Origin: Rhodospirillaceae bacterium
Lineage (GTDB): Bacteria; Pseudomonadota; Alphaproteobacteria; MPNO01; UBA2964
Assembly (NCBI GenBank): GCA_018660305.1
Contig: JABJKO010000289.1
Coordinates: 1 to 15,494, forward strand
Reading direction: 5' to 3'
DNA: 15,494 nucleotides
Shown here: piece after piece, positions 6,971-12,924 of the stretch
Layout: each line of letters starts with the position of its first letter
How positions within the stretch are numbered: the stretch's first letter is position 1
Program-made: the position numbers and the translations under genes
Notes under the pieces: generated by a model
Told to the model about the DNA's origin: nothing
What the model saw: only the letters and a program-made list of their open reading frames with translations
Database searches by the model: none

Positions 6971-8278
6971 TCAGATATCCAGCGTCCGTTCCCGTTCCCA
7001 TGAGCTGATTGACGAGGCATAGCTTTGCCATTCATTGAGCTTGAGATTGACGTATGCCTGGACCAATTTGTCGCCAAATCCGTCATGCACGATCCGGCTT
7101 TTGTCAAACAGACGTACCGCATCAAGCATGTTGAGGGGTAATTTCCGTACCCGCCGCACGCGCTGGCTTTCGTCATACATGTTCACATCCAGTCTCTTCC
7201 CGGGGTCACGCGCATTCTCGATGCCGTCGAGGCCTGCCATGAGAATACCAGCCTGCAGTAAATACGGATTTGCCGCCCCGTCGGCGAGACGAAGTTCGAA
7301 CCGCCCAGGTTCCGGGATACGGATCATATGGGTACGATTGTTGCCGGTATAGCTGATGGTGTTGGGTGACCAGGTAGCACCGGAGACTGTCACCGCCGCG
7401 TTAATTCGCTTGTAGCTGTTGACGGTGGGATTAAACAAGGCGGCCAACGCGTCCGCTGAATGCAACACCCCACCCATGAAATTATAGGCAAGCTTGCTTA
7501 GACCCAGCTCTCCCTTGGCCTCCTCAAACAGATTCTTTTGGCCCGTCTTATTCCAAAGGGATACATGCGTGTGGCACCCATTGCCCGTCAGCGTTGGGAA
7601 TGGTTTTGGCATGAAGGTTGCGCGGAAGCCATGGTTCTCAGCGATGGATTTGACCATGAACTTGAAAAACACGTGCCGGTCGGCGGTAAGCAGACAATCG
7701 TCATATTCCCAGTTCATCTCGAACTGACCGTTGCCGTCCTCGTGGTCGTTCTGATACGGGTTCCAGCCCAGCGCGATCATGGAGTCGCAAATCTCCGAAA
7801 TGACGTCGAAGCGGCGCATTAGCGCGCTTTGGTCATAACAGGGCTTTTCCTGGATATCGTACGGGTCCGAGATAGCGCTGGCATCCTGCTCGATCAGAAA
7901 ATATTCGCACTCGACTCCGGTCTTCATGGCATAGCCCGCTTTTGCGGCTTTCTCGATCTGGCGTTTGAGGGCAATACGCGGCGCCTGCTCAACTTCCTTG
8001 CCGTCCATCCAGAGATCGGCGGCAAGCCACGCGACTTCCGGTTTCCAGGGGAGCTGAATCAGGCTCTCGGGATCGGGGATCGCAAACATATCGGGATCGG
8101 CGGGGGTCATATCGAGCCACGTCGCAAAGCCCGCGAAGCCGGCGCCGTTTTTCTGCATCTCACCAATCGCGCGGGCGGGGACCAGTTTTGCGCGCAATCC
8201 ACCAAACAGATCCACGTAGCTGATCAGGAAATACTGGATCTTCTTTTGCTTGGCGACAGCCGCCAGATCAATGCTCAT
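6971..8278 (-). CDS. gmaS: Gamma-glutamylmethylamide synthetase (glutamine-synthetase family)
   Basis: A 435-residue enzyme of the glutamine synthetase superfamily. GmaS ligates methylamine to the gamma-carboxylate of glutamate using ATP, the first step of the NMG pathway. Catalytic-fold motifs are present: ECEYF at residues 123-127 (metal-binding Glu), GQFEMNW at 184-190, FMPKP at 222-226, NGCHTHVSLW at 233-242, NRTHMIRIP at 314-322 and FELRLADGAANPYL at 328-341. The protein is shorter than GlnA (about 470) and has no obvious GlnA-type adenylylation tyrosine loop. It resembles GlnT-type 'type III' synthetases, with which GmaS is easily confused. The assignment over glutamine synthetase rests on the mgsABC genes upstream in the same operon (44 bp gap after mgsC) and the divergent mgd genes. 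AGGGGAC upstream serves as ribosome site. Confidence 0.9.
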   Translation of the reverse strand: MSIDLAAVAKQKKIQYFLISYVDLFGGLRAKLVPARAIGEMQKNGAGFAGFATWLDMTPADPDMFAIPDPESLIQLPWKPEVAWLAADLWMDGKEVEQAPRIALKRQIEKAAKAGYAMKTGVECEYFLIEQDASAISDPYDIQEKPCYDQSALMRRFDVISEICDSMIALGWNPYQNDHEDGNGQFEMNWEYDDCLLTADRHVFFKFMVKSIAENHGFRATFMPKPFPTLTGNGCHTHVSLWNKTGQKNLFEEAKGELGLSKLAYNFMGGVLHSADALAALFNPTVNSYKRINAAVTVSGATWSPNTISYTGNNRTHMIRIPEPGRFELRLADGAANPYLLQAGILMAGLDGIENARDPGKRLDVNMYDESQRVRRVRKLPLNMLDAVRLFDKSRIVHDGFGDKLVQAYVNLKLNEWQSYASSISSWERERTLDI

Positions 8279-8322
8279 GTTGTGATGTCCCCTGTATCGG
8301 TCTTTGTTTTAGTCTTTTCGTT

Positions 8323-9654
8323 CTAGTTTTTTCCGGGAATCCAGCTGGTGCCGGCAAGCGGTACGCCGGCCATCGCGGCAGCCTCGACCGTCAGCGCGGC
8401 GAGATCCTCCGGCTCCAGATTGAGCACATGGGATTTACCGCAGGCGCGCGCCAATGTCTGGGCCTCCAATGTCAGCGTTGCCAGATAGTTGCGTACCCGG
8501 CGCGTTGCCTCATCAACATTGAGGCGTGCTTCAAGATTGGCATCCTGGGTTGCGACCCCGACCGGGCATTTTCCCGTATGACAGTGATGACAGCTGCCGG
8601 CTTTGGTGCCCAGCGCCGCGTAATCTTCCTCAAAGAGAGGCGCGTTGCAGTTGAGCGCGATCAGTGCGGCCGTCCCGACGGAGACCGCGTCGGCGCCCAG
8701 CGCCAGCGCCTTGGCAACATCGGCGCCACTGCGTATCCCGCCTGACACAATCAGCCGCACCGTGCGGTGCATGTCCATTTCCTGCAAGGCTTCCACCGCC
8801 TGGCGGACAGCCGGCAGGGTGGGAATGCCCACATGTTCGATAAAGACGTCCTGGGTTGCCGCGGTGCCGCCCTGCATGCCGTCGAGAACGATGGCATCGG
8901 CCCCCGCCTTGATGGACAGCATGGTGTCGTAATAGCTACGGGCCGCGCCGATCTTGATATAGATCGGTTTTTCCCAATTGGTGATCTCGCGCAGTTCTGT
9001 AATCTTGATTGCCAGGTCGTCCGGTCCTGTCCAGTCGGGATGGCGGCAGGCGCTGCGCTGGTCGATGTCCTCGGGCAGCGTGCGCATGGCGGCGACCCGT
9101 TCGTTCATCTTGAGTCCCAGCAACATGCCGCCGCCGCCCGGCTTGGCGCCCTGGCCGACCACGATTTCGATCGCGTCGGCGCGTCTTAGATCATCGGGAT
9201 TCATGCCATAGCGCGACGGCAGGACCTGATAGACCAGTAGATCGGAAGCCTCACGCTCTTCGTCGGTCATGCCGCCATCGCCGGTGGTCGTGGAAGTGCC
9301 CATCTCGGTCGCCGCCCGGCCCAGCGCGGTCTTTGCGTTGACTCCGAGCGCGCCGAAGCTCATCCCGGCGATGGTGATGGGGATTTTCAACTCAATCGGC
9401 TTGCTGGCGAACCGGTCGCCGATCACCACATTGGTGTCGCACGCTTCGCGGTAACCCTCCAGCGGATAGCGCGACATGGAGGCGCCGAGAAACACCAGAT
9501 CGTCGAAACCGGGGACCTGCCGTTTGGCGCCAAACCCACGGATTTCATAAATACCTTCTGACGCCGCGCGCTGAATTTCAGCGATAATTTCGGGCGGAAA
9601 GCTCGCCGAGCCGCGGATCAGCCGTGGATCTTTAGGGTCAGTATTGTCCGGCAT
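8323..9654 (-). CDS. mgsC: N-methylglutamate synthase subunit C (glutamate-synthase-like FMN/Fe-S subunit)
   Basis: A 443-residue protein corresponding to the FMN-binding synthase domain of glutamate synthase (GltB; also annotated GlxD). It is expected to carry the synthase site that forms N-methylglutamate. Visible are the phosphate- and FMN-contact glycine loops GAKPGGGGM at residues 169-177, DGMQGGTAA at 258-266 and GGIRSGADVAKALALGADAV at 305-324. A three-cysteine cluster motif follows (C355, C358, C363, in CHHCHTGKCPVGV), as in the [3Fe-4S] site of GltB. The start at 9654 was preferred over in-frame ATGs upstream because family proteins begin near this MPDN segment and an AAGGTCG ribosome site precedes it. 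It overlaps the end of mgsB by 17 bp. Confidence 0.93.
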   Translation of the reverse strand: MPDNTDPKDPRLIRGSASFPPEIIAEIQRAASEGIYEIRGFGAKRQVPGFDDLVFLGASMSRYPLEGYREACDTNVVIGDRFASKPIELKIPITIAGMSFGALGVNAKTALGRAATEMGTSTTTGDGGMTDEEREASDLLVYQVLPSRYGMNPDDLRRADAIEIVVGQGAKPGGGGMLLGLKMNERVAAMRTLPEDIDQRSACRHPDWTGPDDLAIKITELREITNWEKPIYIKIGAARSYYDTMLSIKAGADAIVLDGMQGGTAATQDVFIEHVGIPTLPAVRQAVEALQEMDMHRTVRLIVSGGIRSGADVAKALALGADAVSVGTAALIALNCNAPLFEEDYAALGTKAGSCHHCHTGKCPVGVATQDANLEARLNVDEATRRVRNYLATLTLEAQTLARACGKSHVLNLEPEDLAALTVEAAAMAGVPLAGTSWIPGKN

Positions 9655-10324
9655 TGTCGACCTTGAAGTTATAAAGAGCCCGGGCAGAACCATAGCGCCG
9701 GAAGTCCGCCGCATCGGAATCGATCCCCGCACGGTGAAGCAGGCCCGTGAGTGTTTCTCTATGGGTATGGGTCATCTCTTTTTCGATGCAATCAGACCCC
9801 AGGCTTTCCACCGACCCGGCGACATAAAGCACCGCCTCATAGATGGAATCGCCAAGATCGTGTCCGGCATCGCCACACACCACCAGGTGGCCCGCCTGCG
9901 CCATGAAGGCGCTCATATGGCCAACCGACCCGCCGACCACGATATCGACACCTTTCATGGAGATGCCGCAGCGCGCGCTGGCATCGCCTTCGATCACAAT
10001 CAACCCGCCATGGCCTGACGCTCCGGCCGATTGTGACGCGTTGCCCCGAACACGCACCTCGCCCGACATGATGTTTTCGGCAAGTCCCGTGCCGGCGTTG
10101 CCGTTGATGTCAACCATGGCGTCCTGATTCATGCCGGCGCAGTAATAGCCAACATGACCTTCAATGCCGACCTGCAAGGGCAGGGTCAGACCGGCAGCCA
10201 CCGCATGGGCGCCATTTGGATTGAGGATGGTGAAGGATTGGTCGTTCGCATCAGGCGCAACATTGTGAAGGGCGGAATTCAGATCCCGCACACTTGCTTT
10301 GGTGAGATCGATCGTCGCGACCAT
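9638..10324 (-). CDS. mgsB: N-methylglutamate synthase subunit B (GXGXG domain)
   Basis: A protein of about 228 residues equivalent to the C-terminal GXGXG beta-helix domain of glutamate synthase, here a free subunit (GlxC-like). The repeating glycine-rich turns are plain (GHVGYYCAGMNQDAMVDING, then NAGTGLAENIMSG, GASGHGG, GGSVGHM, CGDAGHDLGDSIYEA). They form a right-handed beta-helix that in GltB links the amidotransferase and synthase domains. Two starts are possible: 10333, overlapping the mgsA stop by 8 bp, and 10324, one base after that stop. I chose 10324 because a GGGGG lies about ten bases before it, whereas 10333 has that run immediately against its ATG. The frame also continues further upstream inside mgsA, but that extension is arginine- and serine-rich out-of-frame mgsA sequence. 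The gene overlaps mgsC by 17 bp. Confidence 0.92.
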   Translation of the reverse strand: MVATIDLTKASVRDLNSALHNVAPDANDQSFTILNPNGAHAVAAGLTLPLQVGIEGHVGYYCAGMNQDAMVDINGNAGTGLAENIMSGEVRVRGNASQSAGASGHGGLIVIEGDASARCGISMKGVDIVVGGSVGHMSAFMAQAGHLVVCGDAGHDLGDSIYEAVLYVAGSVESLGSDCIEKEMTHTHRETLTGLLHRAGIDSDAADFRRYGSARALYNFKVDNAGQY

Positions 10325-10325
10325 C

Positions 10326-11225
10326 TCAGCCATGCCCCCACGTATAGACTGTGGCCGGCACTGGTTCCCAGATATGGGCGTCGTTTGCCCCTGGCAAATG
10401 GGCGATGGAGCGAAATTCCGACGCCATGGCGACCCACTCGTCGGTCTCCGCCATGACCGCAGGCTTACAGGCGAACGGATCGCGCAGGACCGCGAACCCG
10501 TCGCGCGTCCCAACCGCGAAGGTGAAAAACCCGTCGAGATCGACCAGTGCCGCCTCAAGGGCTTCTTCAAGGCTCGCGCCTTCACGCAACCGATGGGTCA
10601 GATACCCCGCGGCGACCTCTGTATCATTGTCGGTCTCAAACTCGATGCCGCGCCGCTGCAGCCACAACCGGAGCCGGTTGTGGTTCGACAGCGACCCGTT
10701 GTGGACCAGGCAGAGGTCGATTCCGGTGGAAAACGGGTGCGAATGCTGGGTGGTGACGGCACTTTCCGTCGCCATGCGCGTATGGCCGATGGCGTGTGTG
10801 CCATCCAGCCGATCGAGCCCGTAGGACTCCACGATCTCTTCCGGCCGGCACGCCTTCTTGAAGATTTCGATGCGCTCGCCGGCGCCCACCACGCGAATAT
10901 CGGGCCGGTTTTCCTTGAGCCAGGCGCGGATTGTTTCGGCATCCGTCCCAGCGCGCAGCAACAGATGATCATCGAACAGGGTGCCGGTGACGGAAATGGC
11001 CAAACCCGCTTCGAGCTGTGTTTGCAGATCTTCCCAGCGATCTCCGGGACGGGTCCGCCGCAGGGTCATCTTGGTGCTGCCTTCGGCCACCGGGTCGCGA
11101 TAGACGGCGAGACCGGCACTGTCGCGGCCACGATCGCCCATCCCGATCAGCATGGGCGACACCAACGCCCCCAGCCTCGGCTGAAGCGCCGGATCTTTCA
11201 AAAACAACCCGACAATGCCGCACAT
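10326..11225 (-). CDS. mgsA: N-methylglutamate synthase subunit A (class II glutamine amidotransferase)
   Basis: A 299-residue Ntn-type amidotransferase domain corresponding to the N-terminal domain of glutamate synthase (GlxB-like). It begins MCGIVG, so Cys2 becomes the N-terminal nucleophile after Met removal. GHTRMATES at residues 147-155, HNGSLSNHN at 175-183 and DNDTEV at 199-204 supply the substrate-binding and oxyanion motifs of class II amidotransferases. In NMG synthase it probably processes the gamma-glutamylmethylamide, delivering methylamine to the MgsC site (inference from homology to GltB). GGAGGAG and AAGG lie just before the ATG. It is the first gene of the minus-strand operon and faces mgdA across a short divergent gap. 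Confidence 0.93.
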   Translation of the reverse strand: MCGIVGLFLKDPALQPRLGALVSPMLIGMGDRGRDSAGLAVYRDPVAEGSTKMTLRRTRPGDRWEDLQTQLEAGLAISVTGTLFDDHLLLRAGTDAETIRAWLKENRPDIRVVGAGERIEIFKKACRPEEIVESYGLDRLDGTHAIGHTRMATESAVTTQHSHPFSTGIDLCLVHNGSLSNHNRLRLWLQRRGIEFETDNDTEVAAGYLTHRLREGASLEEALEAALVDLDGFFTFAVGTRDGFAVLRDPFACKPAVMAETDEWVAMASEFRSIAHLPGANDAHIWEPVPATVYTWGHG

Positions 11226-11363
11226 ATGACCTTCTTCTCCTCCCCGAGCGCGCCCATAGCGCTTGTTTTGTTGCGATAGTAGAGGCGCCTCCCTTTGGCG
11301 TCTATCCCACCGCGGCGTGGTTGACGGATGGTCCGTGGCAACGGAGACTCGGTTTCAAAGTGG
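11226..11363. promoter_or_regulatory. Divergent promoter region between mgsA and mgdA
   Basis: This 138 bp region lies between start codons facing away from each other, so it should control both halves of the pathway. It contains AGCGC...GCGCT around 11251-11267. A stronger stem pairs AGGCGCC (11283-11289) with GGCGTCT (11297-11303): seven pairs, one of them G-T, with a seven-base loop. Either could be an operator for a methylamine- or nitrogen-responsive regulator; no regulator gene is present in the window. No clear sigma-54 or sigma-70 pair was identified by eye. Confidence 0.5.
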
Positions 11364-12629
11364 ATGGGGCAGGTGCAGCGATATTCTGGCTTTAGGGTTT
11401 TTTGGGAGGGGCTGACCGGCCAAAAGGGCTGGCAAAGACTGTGGCGTGAGCCCGATCCGAAACCGTCCTATGAGGTGATCATCGTCGGCGGTGGTGGCCA
11501 CGGCTTGGCTACCGCCTATTACCTCGCCAAGGAGCATGGCATCAAGAATGTCGCGGTGCTCGAAAAAGGCTGGATCGGGGGCGGCAATACCGGGCGCAAC
11601 ACCACCATCATCCGCTCGAACTACATGATCCCCGGCAATACAAAGTTCTATGAACGGTCGATGAAGTTGTGGGAAGGGCTGAGCCATGATCTCAACTACA
11701 ACACCATGGTGTCGCAGCGTGGCCAGTACAATATTTTGCATTCTCGGGCCGCCATGGATTCGGCGCGGCGGCGGGGCAATATCATGCGCGCCAACGGCAT
11801 CGATGCCGAGTTGCTGACCCGGGACGCCGTACAAAAGCGCATCCCTTATCTCGATTTTTCCGATCAGGCCCGTTATCCCATCGAAGGCGCGCTGTATCAG
11901 AGCCGGGCGGGGACCGCACGGCATGATGCGGTTGCCTGGGGCTATGCTAGAGCCGCCGACGCGCTGGGCGTGGATATCATCCAGAACTGCGAGGTCACGG
12001 GGTTTTTGTTCGACGGTCGCAAAGTCGTTGGAGTCGAGACCACACGCGGGCCGATGAGGGCCGAGAAAATCGGGACAGCGGTGGCCGGTCATACCAGCCA
12101 TCTCGGCGCCATGGCGGGTTTGCGTTTGCCCATCGAATCGCACGCCATTCAGGCTTTTGTCTCCGAACCCCTGAAGCCCTTCATGGACAGCGTCATCGCA
12201 TCGGGCGAAGTCCATGTCTATATCAGCCAGTCCGATAAGGGCGGGCTCGTGTTGGGCAGTGATCTGGATGGCTACAACACCTACGCCCAGCGCGGCGGAT
12301 TACCGGTGGCCGAACACACCTTGGCGCGCGTTGCCTGCCTGATCCCCAGCCTGTCGCGGCTGCGTGTCCTGCGGCAGTGGGCCGGGTTGATCGATATGAC
12401 CATGGATGGCTCGCCGATCATCTGCAAATCACCCGTCGATGGGCTTTATATCAATGGCGGCTGGAACTATGGCGGGTTCAAGGCGACCCCAGCGTCGGGC
12501 TGGTGCTTCGCCTGGACCCTGGCGAAGGATGAACCGCACGAAGACAATTCGCGCTTTACCCTCGACCGCTTCCGGCATGGCGTGCAGCTCGACGAGAAAG
12601 GCGCGGGACCCTTCCCGCACGCTCATTGA
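11364..12629 (+). CDS. mgdA: N-methylglutamate dehydrogenase subunit A (sarcosine oxidase beta-like)
   Basis: A 421-residue FAD-dependent oxidoreductase homologous to the SoxB subunit of heterotetrameric sarcosine oxidase. Next to gmaS and mgsABC it most likely oxidises N-methylglutamate. The N-terminus matches the family (QRYSGF, FWEGLTGQKGW). It is followed by the FAD dinucleotide fold GGGGHG at residues 42-47 and GNTGRNTTIIRSNY at 74-87. ARHDAVAWGYARA contains His187, in the segment where SoxB carries its covalent flavin link. The start at 11364 was chosen because family members begin close to the QRYSGF segment. An in-frame ATG at 11328 would add 12 atypical residues and cannot be excluded. 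The true substrate, N-methylglutamate or sarcosine, is assigned from context and not from the sequence alone. Confidence 0.9.
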   Translation: MGQVQRYSGFRVFWEGLTGQKGWQRLWREPDPKPSYEVIIVGGGGHGLATAYYLAKEHGIKNVAVLEKGWIGGGNTGRNTTIIRSNYMIPGNTKFYERSMKLWEGLSHDLNYNTMVSQRGQYNILHSRAAMDSARRRGNIMRANGIDAELLTRDAVQKRIPYLDFSDQARYPIEGALYQSRAGTARHDAVAWGYARAADALGVDIIQNCEVTGFLFDGRKVVGVETTRGPMRAEKIGTAVAGHTSHLGAMAGLRLPIESHAIQAFVSEPLKPFMDSVIASGEVHVYISQSDKGGLVLGSDLDGYNTYAQRGGLPVAEHTLARVACLIPSLSRLRVLRQWAGLIDMTMDGSPIICKSPVDGLYINGGWNYGGFKATPASGWCFAWTLAKDEPHEDNSRFTLDRFRHGVQLDEKGAGPFPHAH

Positions 12630-12645
12630 TGAGAGATCGCAATCC

Positions 12646-12924
12646 ATGCTGAGGATCAACTGCCCGGTTTGCGGTCTGCGTGATGAGACCGAATTCACCT
12701 ATGGCGGCGATGGATCCGTCCGGCCGCCGGACTTGTCCAATCCTGAACAGGCGGCGTGGCACGATTTCGTCTTTTTGCGCGAAAACCCGGCGGGTGCCCA
12801 TCTCGAATATTGGCATCATTCCGTGGGGTGCCGACACTGGCTGCTGGCCGAACGCGACACGCTGACCCACGACTTTGGCCGCATCGTGCTGGCCCGTGAC
12901 CGAATCCATGGGCTACCGGAATGA
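12646..12924 (+). CDS. mgdB: N-methylglutamate dehydrogenase subunit B (sarcosine oxidase delta-like)
   Basis: A 92-residue small subunit homologous to SoxD of heterotetrameric sarcosine oxidase. The zinc-site residues of that family are recognisable: C6 and C9 in INCPVCG near the N-terminus, then H57/H58 and C62 in YWHHSVGCRHW. The conserved WHDFVFLRENP stretch is at residues 38-48. It starts 16 bp after the mgdA stop and ends in an ATGA overlap with mgdC, so the three genes are one translationally coupled unit. The subunit is structural, helping to hold the heterotetramer together. Confidence 0.93.
   Translation: MLRINCPVCGLRDETEFTYGGDGSVRPPDLSNPEQAAWHDFVFLRENPAGAHLEYWHHSVGCRHWLLAERDTLTHDFGRIVLARDRIHGLPE

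Noticed and set aside
10299..11279. 326-codon plus-strand frame across mgsA
   Set aside because: Exact antisense of a gene with all class II amidotransferase motifs; no independent domain.
11355..12215. 286-codon minus-strand frame within mgdA
   Set aside because: Antisense to a well-supported FAD oxidoreductase; composition looks like reverse-complement artefact.
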